A DNA stretch of 64,000 nucleotides from Synergistaceae bacterium (lineage in GTDB: Bacteria > Synergistota > Synergistia > Synergistales > Synergistaceae). Shown here one piece after another: positions 28,001-35,561 of this stretch. Below the pieces are notes generated by a model, which was not told the origin of the DNA, did no database searches, and was given only the letters and a program-made list of their open reading frames with translations. The number at the start of each line of letters is the position of its first letter. The first letter of the stretch is position 1. Made by a program: the position numbers and the translations under genes. The stretch lies in the NCBI GenBank assembly GCA_030523725.1, contig JAUNHV010000006.1, forward strand, positions 27,456-91,455, written 5' to 3'.

Positions 28001-31000
28001 GGCTATCACTCAAAATGCAATTAATATTAAAGCAAATGCAGATGTCATAAATACTGGAACATTAATAACCCAGACAATTACAAACGAGGGTAAATTGGAA
28101 TCCGCTATTAGCTTGCTTAACGCAACGGATGGTATTACAAACGACGGGGCATTAATTCTCACGGGTGGAACGTCAACAAGCGATAGAGCTACAATGAATT
28201 CAGCAATTGTTGCAACTGATACAAGCAAAGGCGAGCTAAATTTCGGCAACGGAACAGCTGCAACGTTTTTCAGTAATGATAAGGCTATCACTCAAAATGC
28301 AATTAATATTAAAGCAAATGCAGATGTCATAAATACTGGAACATTAATAACCCAGACAATTACAAACGAGGGTAAATTGGAATCCGCTATTAGCTTGCTT
28401 AACGCAACGGATGGTATTACAAACGACGGGGCATTAATTCTCACGGGTGGAACGTCTACAAGTGATAGAGCTGCAATGAATTCAGCAATTTTTGCAACGG
28501 ATACAAGCAAAGGCGAGTTAAATTTTGGTAAGGGGACTGATGCAGCGTATATCAGTAATGACAAAGCAATTATGCAAAATGCAATTAATGTTAAAGCAAA
28601 TGCAGATGTCATAAATACCGGCACATTAACCGCTCAAACAATTACAAATGAGGGAATAGTAGAATTAGATGCAGACAAGCTTGTTGTAACAGGCAGTATT
28701 ACAAATGCGGGCACATTTGTAACCTACGGAGAATTGAATAAGCTATCTGGGCTGAGCAAGGAGACAAATTCTGGCACTGTTAAAATTGCATCTGACCAAA
28801 CGTTAAAAGTGACGGATAACAAGAATTTAGGTGGGATACTAGATTTGAATAACAGCACATTGGATATGCAGAAAGCTGAGGGAACGGGAGCTGTCTATTC
28901 AACCTTGACGGTGGCTAAATTAAAGGGCAATGGCGACTTAAAGATTAATGCAAATGCAAATGAAAGCGTGAAAAAGGCAGATAATATTTCCTTTACAAGC
29001 GTAGTCAGTACGCCAGTAATAAACCTTGCAAGCATTAACCTTGCGCAAGGCTTTAGCACCCATGCAACAAAGAGCACGCCAAGAACTGAAACAGATTGGT
29101 TAACAGTTTTAGACGGAAGTGGTGCAGCCAGTGCGACCTTGAAAGTAGGAGGAACAACAGGGGCAATCACAACACAACTTGGAAATTATAGTTACAAATT
29201 TACAACAACAGGTAGCACTGCAGGAAAGCTTACAGTTACAGAAACCTATAATCCAATATCATTGGCAGAATACATTAGCGGTGTTGCAAAGGCGAGAGGC
29301 TTAACATCATACAGCTTTGAAACGAAAGAGACCCTTGCTTCTGCAGTAACAACAGGTTCCGTTGCTGGAGATACGAGAACAAATTACGTAGTTGACATGA
29401 ACGGAAACAATTTAGTAGCAGGAGCAAACCATAATAACGGTATTACAGTTTCAAACGGCAGAACGTTAAGTGTTGACGGTAAGAGCGGTACTGAAAGTAG
29501 CGGTAAAATTTCAGGATTTAACACAGCCTTGACAGTTAATGCAGGTGGTACATTGGAGATTAAGGATGTGAATTTCAGCGACAACACGACGGATATTGCA
29601 AACGCTGGAACATTGAATCTTAATGGTGAAGTAGCCTTTAGCAAGGGAATTAGTGGCGTTGGCACGACAAACGTCAATGCAGATAACACAATAGCAAGTG
29701 GCGTTAGCGTAAAACAGGGTGTCGTTACGGTGGCAAGTGGAAAGACCCTTACGAACAAGGGGCTAATAATTGCTGCAGATATTACCAACAAAGGTACCTT
29801 AAAATCTGCTGCTAATACTCTTAGTGCAACAGATAGCATAACAAACGACGGAACACTCACACTTACAGGTGGAGCAGATGCTGCGGGCAGAGTGGCATTA
29901 GCATCTGATGTTACGTCAAGCGCGACAACGACAAAGGGAACAGTAAACTTTGGTGACGGAACAAATAATGCATACATCAGTAATGCAAAAGACCTTACCC
30001 AAAAAGATATCCTAGTAGATAAAAAGGCAGATGTTACAAACACTGGAACCTTAACAGCAGATACAATTACAAACAAGGGAAAACTTGAAACAAATGCAGG
30101 TAAACTTGTAACATCAAACGAAATTAAAAACGATGGCACCTTGGCTCTTACCGGAGGAAAACTAGCGCAACTAGTAGACGTAGCCACAGCAGGACAAATG
30201 GGCACAATAGACCTCCAGGCAGCAACAGAAATTGCAGCTCAAATTAACGACCAGATTATTAAAGCGACAAACGGTTATTCAACGGTTGCAGATGCAAGTT
30301 ACATTGCAAGCGATATTCTGACCTTTGACGGAGGTGGCTTTGACTTCCAGGATGGTAAGGTTACAGAATATACTGTTGATGGTCTTAACCTTATTGGAAA
30401 TGGATACTTGAAGCTTGATGTAGACCTTGCCAATGAAGAAATGGATCGCTTCAACACAAATGCTGTATCTGGATCAGAGGGAGCAAAACTTCATGTCACT
30501 GCCTTAACACTTTTGTCTGATGCAAAAAAGAACAAAACAAATATTGTCTTTGCAACGTCAGATAGCTTGAAGGGAGATGTAGTGTCAGACGTTACACATG
30601 TAGCATCAGACATGTGGAAATACCTCGTTGCTTATGATAAGGAGACTGGTGAATTTGCCTTCACAAAGAACGGCAGAAATGAGCCAGACAAGCCAGAGGT
30701 TAGCGAAACCACAAAATCAGTTGCTGACACGGCAAATGCAATAAACCTTGCATGGTTGGAGACTACCGGTACGCTACAAAAACGCCTTGGTGACCTCCGT
30801 GGCGGAGAGGCAAGCAACACAGGCTGGGCACGTTTCCAGAGAAGCAACGATGATCACAATGGAGCAAGAAAACTCAACGTTTCCGGTAACCTCTATCAGC
30901 TTGGTTATGACGTTGCCTTAAAGAACAATACGGCTGCTCGCGGTTACTTTGGTCTTTCTGTTGAGCATTTTGATGGAAGCCAGTCATATAAGATTGGTGG

Positions 31001-31586
31001 TGGCGATGTAAAATCCACATCACTTAGCGCATACTACACAAAGATTTATGACAGTGGTCACTACTTTGACTTCATCTTCCGTTATGGTAGATATGAAAGC
31101 GACACAACAAGCTACGACGCAGGACTTTCCACAAAACTCGACTACGGTATGAACGGAGTAACCTTATCCGGTGAATATGGATATAGAGCAAATATTGGTA
31201 AGAATGGATTCTACTTCGAGCCACAGGCAGAAGTTATCTATGGTTATTTAGCTGGAGCAAAGAAGACAAGTAGCAGAGGCATCTTGGCAGACATAGATAG
31301 CACAAACCACTTTGTGACAAGACTTGGTGTTGCCTTGGGTAAGAAGGTTAAAAACTTTAATTACTACTTAAGAGGCAGCTACTATCATGACTTTGCTGGT
31401 TCAACAAACATCTTGTATGGAGATGCATCATACAAACAAGACAGTGCGAGAAACTGGTGGGAACTTTCCCTCGGTGGAGGCTGGAACATGACAGACGCAA
31501 GTTACTTCTATGCAGAACTCACCAAACACTTCAAGGATGTAAGTAACTCGATAAACTTTAATTTAGGTTTCCGCTTTACACTGTAA
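22080..31586 (+). CDS. Giant autotransporter 2 with N-terminal DUF6273-like domain
   Basis: About 3168 aa. ATG 22080 follows GGGGGT; the upstream in-frame codons from 22011 were left out because the signal peptide begins at 'MKNSKKLIAMV' and ends near 'APALAS'. The DUF6273-like domain (about 45-320) has 'IKWRVLSTN', 'VLLLSDQVLY', 'RIFLLSYDEA', 'SWWLRSPAL' and 'GVRPAFNLNP'. The passenger is longer than that of its neighbour by roughly 900 residues, inserted before the C-terminal part and containing exact 94-residue repeats (about 1932-2119). The beta-barrel (from about 2915) is nearly identical to that of autotransporter 1. It is a likely surface protein of unknown ligand, possibly phase- or size-variable through repeat number. 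Confidence 0.9.
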   Translation: MKNSKKLIAMVIIMIFILSNAAPALASPSGGLVQITDFSGGNGGFFKGNSETIYFGSYWQNTLKSGATDKRNPANYEKTGIKWRVLSTNAPLNPDDASKTGVLLLSDQVLYGAQFNSRWRTPKDSWNYGRKQDIAEGQANEWVIRSAGRTEGQSTQSDIRETLNTREKNPDDSGKGFAADAFSDGEYGAIAETTHIFGGEKLKGYYKRNYVSSERIFLLSYDEAIDSSYGFSSEKWDHNSRQATVTNYSYYISMYGNPERGVLRSWWLRSPALIYNYEVARVTRDGKIENRRGENVGYGVTGVRPAFNLNPESILFLSAAEGGKGDVNEGEGFKLDTGYDGSKGWKMTLKSSDIATPTGVDVTQDGHIGYNTVDELAKATGTGEMDLSNGLTFRKSGNIKVAYTGKDTKADFVSAIAATGEGTADNPYVYENYAKISANSSESNKALPLGNLDPNKEYTLLIFAEQIGKDSNNSTNYMTDYASETQKFKINSGETTYVGKLSNTYKEAELTAKLAGKFNLSFDAVEYKTGLNVVGDSTITAGIAGTTLKGNVDIAEGVTLTTANAFTFKGNNTIDGALTGENVTLSGGTTTVGTKGKIENNLKVAGGGTLSLDANKYGVEDGVKNVMLSGGTVRLTGTDTTGVLGKHIINGGKVVLSSGTSFGEGVKIFGGEVELEKDVEFSATNLDGINNLAAPTTANKAAIYNFALKIEDNKGISQHDQINLSGVATGHIKLGDVVYLPGSSDDTHWTVNESKQVQYLSNIVTGTNIVIDNTLGVAMPGSDGASYFFSQAYDPNDASKPLSGYLNVKRGNTYTLWEVVGSEKREDGSGMLPEQKNEARSVNIYTLNANGSGAYVAGKDFTALKAPGAMEEQLPRELTIKGLGAIAFKGNGSTTGIIINSLKNLIIDGVTEISGWKDNTAFTVNGGDLKFTGDNTLELKDGIMNNNGGSVIFDQDIILTGKLSCTNTGNYLNKETRTMKVADVSNLAMPEFINNGILNLGDGSAADKTLGSKIDYVLDTAGEATLNFNGSGTITATETIEQKVVNVNTNINMQADLTTTNGTNVADGKNLMIGASNLKSAVNATGTATVTLKDGTLGNYTITGGAIVIDGDVTASADNLKSNKGITNASNTFTLNGGMLIDSVYDADGTLKIGGTVEIASDKTVENKVVINGTNTLTANANSLKSATAISNASGIFKVTGGTILAGVTGAGTTEIGDGTNSAEVTLGNNASIAGKVAIKAQSKFIADFTKLSGSIDNAGTFVVTGSTPITIGKQITGVGTTQFGDGSSALAVTFEGTGQIDGNAKIAANSQLTLSDFSNIGGDLTVDANGKLIITANGPINKEIKGLGTTQVGDDSNHVDVTLGDIGSIFGDVAINAQSKLTVENFIRIGGTIDNAGMLVLTGTNTIDWKILGATGTTQIGDGTNPAEVTLVSGGSIAGNVAIKANSKFTVKNSTTIAAISNEGTLESEVEKLVGTNSITNSGTFVTYGELNKLSGLTNSGTVQIAPGQTLKVTEDMVGDKNLGGTLDLNDSTLDMQKAEGTGAVYSTLAVDYLKGNGALKIEATVKNGAENADKIAYANVAGSPTVTLTNIILKEGFTTHTTGTPLVKDGLLTVLLGDSTNVTFNVGTSSGGSISTQLGHYLYTFERGTGFGTLKVTETVSENITLTDYITGTTEGRLINTYAFAENETLNSSVTTGSVFGDTRTDYNIGMNGKNLTGNGNDGIVVAADKTLTIDGDGGTISGFNTALTVNENGTLGIYDINFGENATAAISNNGTLKLSGENTFVSKLTGTETATTTNYGRLNISADNLDVVLTNAENATLNLGSGKLTKAILGTGTTQIGDGTNNVKVTLGAGVSMEGNVAIKAKGKFTVENFTTTAAISNSGTLELLGENTCASELTGSGVTTNNGTLNISANNLKLFALTNYGTVILTGGTSTSDRATMNSAIVATDTSKGELNFGNGTAATFFSNDKAITQNAINIKANADVINTGTLITQTITNEGKLESAISLLNATDGITNDGALILTGGTSTSDRATMNSAIVATDTSKGELNFGNGTAATFFSNDKAITQNAINIKANADVINTGTLITQTITNEGKLESAISLLNATDGITNDGALILTGGTSTSDRAAMNSAIFATDTSKGELNFGKGTDAAYISNDKAIMQNAINVKANADVINTGTLTAQTITNEGIVELDADKLVVTGSITNAGTFVTYGELNKLSGLSKETNSGTVKIASDQTLKVTDNKNLGGILDLNNSTLDMQKAEGTGAVYSTLTVAKLKGNGDLKINANANESVKKADNISFTSVVSTPVINLASINLAQGFSTHATKSTPRTETDWLTVLDGSGAASATLKVGGTTGAITTQLGNYSYKFTTTGSTAGKLTVTETYNPISLAEYISGVAKARGLTSYSFETKETLASAVTTGSVAGDTRTNYVVDMNGNNLVAGANHNNGITVSNGRTLSVDGKSGTESSGKISGFNTALTVNAGGTLEIKDVNFSDNTTDIANAGTLNLNGEVAFSKGISGVGTTNVNADNTIASGVSVKQGVVTVASGKTLTNKGLIIAADITNKGTLKSAANTLSATDSITNDGTLTLTGGADAAGRVALASDVTSSATTTKGTVNFGDGTNNAYISNAKDLTQKDILVDKKADVTNTGTLTADTITNKGKLETNAGKLVTSNEIKNDGTLALTGGKLAQLVDVATAGQMGTIDLQAATEIAAQINDQIIKATNGYSTVADASYIASDILTFDGGGFDFQDGKVTEYTVDGLNLIGNGYLKLDVDLANEEMDRFNTNAVSGSEGAKLHVTALTLLSDAKKNKTNIVFATSDSLKGDVVSDVTHVASDMWKYLVAYDKETGEFAFTKNGRNEPDKPEVSETTKSVADTANAINLAWLETTGTLQKRLGDLRGGEASNTGWARFQRSNDDHNGARKLNVSGNLYQLGYDVALKNNTAARGYFGLSVEHFDGSQSYKIGGGDVKSTSLSAYYTKIYDSGHYFDFIFRYGRYESDTTSYDAGLSTKLDYGMNGVTLSGEYGYRANIGKNGFYFEPQAEVIYGYLAGAKKTSSRGILADIDSTNHFVTRLGVALGKKVKNFNYYLRGSYYHDFAGSTNILYGDASYKQDSARNWWELSLGGGWNMTDASYFYAELTKHFKDVSNSINFNLGFRFTL
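25512..26233 (+). repeat. Passenger block identical to 18247-18968
   Basis: Second copy of the shared passenger block inside autotransporter 2. Weaker similarity at the same offset of 7265 extends upstream to at least 24212 (compare 16947). Confidence 0.85.
27873..28154 (+). repeat. 282-bp tandem repeat, unit 1
   Basis: Begins ATTCTCACGGGTGG. The unit is 94 codons long and reads as identical to the following unit, keeping the frame. Confidence 0.92.
28155..28436 (+). repeat. 282-bp tandem repeat, unit 2
   Basis: Exact copy of 27873-28154 as far as can be read. Confidence 0.92.
28437..28690 (+). repeat. 282-bp tandem repeat, diverged unit 3
   Basis: Starts as the first two units ('ILTGGTSTSDRA') but carries scattered substitutions and fades into a different sequence after 'GTLTAQTITNEG'. 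Confidence 0.8.
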
Positions 31587-31620
31587 ATAAAACGAGGATT
31601 ATATACCTCATCTGCTTTGC
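30774..31620 (+). repeat. Barrel-coding block near-identical to 21001-21847
   Basis: Second copy. Visible differences include GGCGGAGAGGCA versus GGAGGAGAAGCG early in the block and single silent changes near the end. Identity stops right after CTGCTTTGC downstream of the gene. Confidence 0.88.
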
Positions 31621-31624
31621 AATT

Positions 31625-31633
31625 TGGTATAAT
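31625..31633 (+). promoter_or_regulatory. Putative extended -10 for the permease gene
   Basis: TGGTATAAT just after the end of the duplicated block, about 90 nt upstream of the permease start. No clear -35. Confidence 0.45.
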
Positions 31634-31724
31634 AAGTAAAGTGCATAACACTAAGAGACTTGGAGGATAGACCTATATTGCCTCTATGTTTGAAAATATT
31701 AAATTAGAAAGTAGGTGTTTCGTG

Positions 31725-33167
31725 ATGAAAGACAATGCAAAAAAGATTACGTGGTTATCTCTTTCATTTATCGCTTTTTCAGAGGTGTGGGGTTTTGGAA
31801 ACGTTGCAAACGGCTTTGTATATTTTTATGGATTACAGTCAATTTTCAGTTGGGTTTTAATTTTTGCACTGTATTTCATTCCCTACGCATTGATGGTTGG
31901 AGAACTTGGTTCTGCATTTAAAACATCGGGAGCTGGTGTGAGCTCCTGGATTAACAATACTATAGGGCATAAACTTGCTTATTTTGCAGGGTGGTCGTAT
32001 TGGGCTTGCCATATTGCCTATATTGCTAATAAAGGAAGTTCAGGACTTAAAGCCCTGAGTTGGGCTATATTTTGCAATGCAGAAACATATGATGCGTTGC
32101 CATCTACCTGTATTCAATTTGCTACGTTAGCAATTCTTTTCTTTTTTTGCTGGGTAGCCAGTAAGGGAATGAATCCGCTAAAAAAACTGGCAAGCATTGC
32201 GGGGACAAGCACGTTTATTATGTCTATTCTTTATATCCTTCTGATGTTCGCTGCACCTGCAATCAATCCAAATGCAAGTTTTATACATGTTGATTTCAGT
32301 GTTAAAAATTTGATACCAAATTTTAATGTTTCATACATAACATCATTGTCAATTCTAATATTTGCTGTTGGGGGTGTGGAAAAAATATCTCCTTATGTAA
32401 ATAAAGTTGAAAATCCATCAAGAGGCTTTCCTAAGGGCATTATTGTAATGACAACAATGGTTATTGTCTGTGCTGTGCTTGGAACTTTGGCAATGGGGAT
32501 GATGTTTGACCCTGCTGTGATTAATTCGAGCAAGGAAACATTTAATTCATATGTTGCAAATGCACCATATTGGGCATTTCAGAAATTAGGACAATATTAT
32601 CATGTTGGAAATGTTCTCCTTATATTATATGCCCTTTGTAACATGATAGGGCAATTTGCTGTACTTATAATCAGCATTGATGCTCCATTACGGATGCTTT
32701 TAGGAAATGAAGAAACAAGGCTGTATCTGCCAAGTGGATTAATAAAACAAAATAAGCACGGGGCATATGTAAATGGCATAAGGCTCGTTGCAATATTATC
32801 AGGAAGTATCATTTTGATAGAATCTCTGGTCCCTGGAGCTGCCAATGTACTTGCACAGCTAACCAAACTGAATTCTGTATGCCTACCACTCAGATATTTA
32901 TGGGTGTTTGTCGCATACCTTGCACTGAGGAAATCTATTGATAAATTCCCCACAGAATACAAATTTACAAAGCATCAGACAGTTGCAAAATTCTTTGGAA
33001 TATGGTGCTTTGCACTTACTCTCGCAAGCTGCTTACTTGGAATGTATTCTGATGATAAATTTACGATGTTTCTAAATATTGCTACACCTGTTTTTTTAGG
33101 TGTCCTAGGATTTGTAATGCCTTTAATTGCCAAACTTGAACAAAAACATTCCAATAATAAACGATAG
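31725..33167 (+). CDS. yjeM: APC-superfamily amino acid permease, YjeM-like
   Basis: A 480-aa polytopic inner-membrane protein with about 12 hydrophobic segments. The start at ATG 31725 fits an AGGTG ribosome binding site; an in-frame ATG at 31686 lacks one. 'FGNVANGFVYFYGLQS', 'YALMVGELGSAFKTSGAGVSSWI' and 'YFAGWSYWACHIAYIANKGSS' match the YjeM/glutamate-GABA antiporter branch of the APC family. Substrate is probably an amino acid, with exchange or proton symport; not resolvable further. It stands alone between a promoter and a strong terminator. Confidence 0.8.
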   Translation: MKDNAKKITWLSLSFIAFSEVWGFGNVANGFVYFYGLQSIFSWVLIFALYFIPYALMVGELGSAFKTSGAGVSSWINNTIGHKLAYFAGWSYWACHIAYIANKGSSGLKALSWAIFCNAETYDALPSTCIQFATLAILFFFCWVASKGMNPLKKLASIAGTSTFIMSILYILLMFAAPAINPNASFIHVDFSVKNLIPNFNVSYITSLSILIFAVGGVEKISPYVNKVENPSRGFPKGIIVMTTMVIVCAVLGTLAMGMMFDPAVINSSKETFNSYVANAPYWAFQKLGQYYHVGNVLLILYALCNMIGQFAVLIISIDAPLRMLLGNEETRLYLPSGLIKQNKHGAYVNGIRLVAILSGSIILIESLVPGAANVLAQLTKLNSVCLPLRYLWVFVAYLALRKSIDKFPTEYKFTKHQTVAKFFGIWCFALTLASCLLGMYSDDKFTMFLNIATPVFLGVLGFVMPLIAKLEQKHSNNKR

Positions 33168-33280
33168 AAGGCAAGACAAACGTGAGAGAAAGAGTTTTAT
33201 ACTTAGATGTTAAGTAGTAGGTAGCTATATATTGTGTTTAGATGTGTATACTATGTTACTTTTGACATGTCATTCCTGAC

Positions 33281-33335
33281 ACAAAAACAAGCACAAGGTC
33301 GAAGGTTTTTCCTACGACCTTGTGCTTGTTTTTGT
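33281..33335 (+). terminator. Very strong intrinsic terminator
   Basis: A 21-bp perfect stem (33281-33301 with 33315-33335) with AGG/CCT pairing further inside and a T5 loop. Its 3' arm ends in GTTTTTGT. The flanking 33168-33280 and 33336-33430 hold no gene; 33340-33357 has a short GCGTAGCGAAGCGC palindrome. Confidence 0.85.
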
Positions 33336-33432
33336 AAGTCACGGCGTAGCGAAGCGCTTATTGTTAGTGTTTTGTGAATGTGAATGTTTAATAATAATTA
33401 TTCGCTGCAAGCTACATATAAATAAAAATTTA

Positions 33433-33441
33433 TGCTATAAT
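33433..33441 (+). promoter_or_regulatory. Putative extended -10 upstream of mrp
   Basis: TGCTATAAT (TATAAT at 33436-33441), about 80 nt before the mrp start. No matching -35. Confidence 0.45.
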
Positions 33442-33519
33442 ACACAGTACGTTTATTAGGAATATGACTTGATAGAATAAATAAATTTCGCGAAATTAAG
33501 AGGAATAGAAGAAATAAAG

Positions 33520-34350
33520 ATGGCTGAATGTAATCATGATTGTGAAAATTGTAAATCAAAATGTGAACACCCAGATGGAGCTACTGATTTTCGTGTCGAT
33601 GCACATCCGCTAAGTCACGTTGAACATGTTATTGGCATAGTCTCTGGAAAGGGCGGAGTTGGAAAATCCCTTGTTACTGCGTTAGCTGCTCTTGCCATGC
33701 AAAAGAGAGGGCACTCCGTTGGAATACTTGATGCGGATGTAACTGGTCCTTCAATTCCAAAGATTTTTGGCGCAGACGGAATGGCTAGTGCTTCAAGTGA
33801 AGGGATTTTGCCTTACCAGACAAAATCCGGTGTGGACATCATGTCTGTTAATTTGCTCATGGAAGATAAGGCAAGCCCGGTTATTTGGAGAGGTCCTGCC
33901 ATTGCTTCTGTTGTAAAACAATTCTGGAGCGATGTTATATGGGCAGATCAAGAATATTTGTTTGTTGATATGCCACCTGGAACTGGCGACGTACCATTAA
34001 CGGTTTTCCAGTCCTTGCCATTAGATGGTATTATCGTAGTGGCTTCTCCTCAAGATCTTGTCAGCCTTATTGTTGAAAAGGCTGTTCGCATGGCACGCGA
34101 AATGAATATTCATATTCTTGGAGTGATAGAAAACATGAGTTATCTTGAATGCTCCAAATGTGGCGAAAAAAATTACCTTTTTGGTCACGGTAACACAAAA
34201 GAAGTGGCTGAAAAATATGGAGTGGATTTTCTGGGCGAAATTCCGATTATTCCAGAAATAGCTGCTCTTTGTGATGCTGGTAACATTGGTTATTACAATG
34301 CAGAATTTATGGCAAAAACCTGTGAAGCCTTAGAAAAGTTAGCAAAATAG
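33520..34350 (+). CDS. mrp: Mrp/NBP35-family iron-sulfur cluster carrier ATPase
   Basis: A 276-aa soluble P-loop protein. Deviant Walker A 'SGKGGVGKS' at about residue 47, 'ILDADVTGPS', and 'FVDMPPGTGD' as Walker B. It has an N-terminal Cys cluster ('CNHDCENCKSKC') like eukaryotic NBP35 and a C-terminal 'CSKCG' pair that would hold the bridging cluster. Known relatives carry and transfer Fe-S clusters in the cytoplasm. It is the first gene of a likely four-gene run (mrp, aminotransferase, DUF1015, RecG-C-like) with short gaps. Confidence 0.92.
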   Translation: MAECNHDCENCKSKCEHPDGATDFRVDAHPLSHVEHVIGIVSGKGGVGKSLVTALAALAMQKRGHSVGILDADVTGPSIPKIFGADGMASASSEGILPYQTKSGVDIMSVNLLMEDKASPVIWRGPAIASVVKQFWSDVIWADQEYLFVDMPPGTGDVPLTVFQSLPLDGIIVVASPQDLVSLIVEKAVRMAREMNIHILGVIENMSYLECSKCGEKNYLFGHGNTKEVAEKYGVDFLGEIPIIPEIAALCDAGNIGYYNAEFMAKTCEALEKLAK

Positions 34351-34381
34351 AAAAAGCAACTAATTAGAGGAAGTGAATGAA

Positions 34382-35542
34382 ATGCGACAATTCGCATCAA
34401 AAAAAATAATGGCTCTGCCACCGTCTGGGATTCGTGAGTTTTTTGCTATTGCAGATAGTATGGATGGCATAATTTCTTTAGCACTTGGAGAGCCTGATTA
34501 TATAACACCAGAGTTTATAATAGACGAGGGCGTAAAGTCTCTTCGTGGTGGGCATACCTATTACAGCTCTTGTCCAGGCAACCTAGTTCTACGTGAAGAA
34601 ATATCAAAATTCTTGAAAGAAAAGTATAATCTTGACTATGATCCAGACGGAGAAATCGTCGTTACGGTCGGGGCAAGCGAGGCAATAGACGTTATTTTCC
34701 GTGCAATGCTTGACAAGGGTGACGAAGTTATTTGCCCAGAGCCGTGCTTTGTTTCGTACAAACCATGTGTTTACATAGCAGGAGGTGTGCCTGTTTCTCT
34801 GCCACTTAGTGACAAGGATAATTTTAAATTACAAGCATCAGACTTGGAAAAATTTATCACACCAAAAACAAAGGCAATTTTTGTTTCATATCCGTCAAAT
34901 CCAACTGGAGCAGTTATGACCCAAAAAGATTGGGAACCAGTGGTTGAGGTTGTAAAGCGTCACGATCTTTTTGTAGTAACAGACGAAATATATGCTGAGT
35001 TGAATTACGGAGAACGCCATACAAGTATTGCAAGTTTTCCTGGCATGCGGGAAAGGACTGTAGTTATAAGCGGCTTTTCAAAAGCATTTGCAATGACTGG
35101 TTGGAGACTCGGTTACATAGCTGGGCCAAAGAGCATAATGGAATATGTTCGCACTGTTCATGAATTTGCAGTCATGTCTGCACCAACGACAGCACAAATT
35201 GCTGCTATTACGGCTATGAGAGAAGGGGCTGAGGCGACAGAGGAAATGCGCCTTGGCTATGATCACCGTCGTCGCTATATGGTTAACAGACTGAAGAAAA
35301 TGGGAATCCCTTGTTTTGAGCCTCTTGGAGCCTTTTATATTTTCCCTGATATTTCAAAATTTGGTCTCGATGATTTGGAGTTTTGCAGAAGATTTTTACA
35401 GGAAGAGCGTGTTGCAATCGTCCCTGGCAGTGCATTTGGCGCTGGTGGTGAAGGTCACGTTCGTATAGCATATGTATGTGATATTCCTGTTCTTGAAGAA
35501 GCAATGAATAGACTTGAACGCTTTATTAACAAGTTGAAGTAG
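34382..35542 (+). CDS. PLP-dependent class I/II aminotransferase
   Basis: A 386-aa fold-type I enzyme. 'LALGEPDYITP' (substrate loop), 'SYPSNPTGAVM', 'VTDEIYAEL' and 'SGFSKAFAMTGWRLGY' with the PLP-binding Lys are all in place; the C-terminal Arg lies in 'GHVRIAYV'. It resembles the aspartate/aromatic aminotransferases that sit next to DUF1015 in many anaerobes. ATG 34382 was chosen because a GTG at 34373 is too close to the AGAGGA motif. Exact amino donor is unknown. Confidence 0.9.
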   Translation: MRQFASKKIMALPPSGIREFFAIADSMDGIISLALGEPDYITPEFIIDEGVKSLRGGHTYYSSCPGNLVLREEISKFLKEKYNLDYDPDGEIVVTVGASEAIDVIFRAMLDKGDEVICPEPCFVSYKPCVYIAGGVPVSLPLSDKDNFKLQASDLEKFITPKTKAIFVSYPSNPTGAVMTQKDWEPVVEVVKRHDLFVVTDEIYAELNYGERHTSIASFPGMRERTVVISGFSKAFAMTGWRLGYIAGPKSIMEYVRTVHEFAVMSAPTTAQIAAITAMREGAEATEEMRLGYDHRRRYMVNRLKKMGIPCFEPLGAFYIFPDISKFGLDDLEFCRRFLQEERVAIVPGSAFGAGGEGHVRIAYVCDIPVLEEAMNRLERFINKLK

Positions 35543-35561
35543 GAATCTAAGGAGAAAAAAA

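Noticed and set aside
29384..30205. 273-codon antisense gene in autotransporter 2
   Set aside because: It mirrors the repetitive, Thr/Gly-rich sense frame and has no ribosome binding site or recognisable family.
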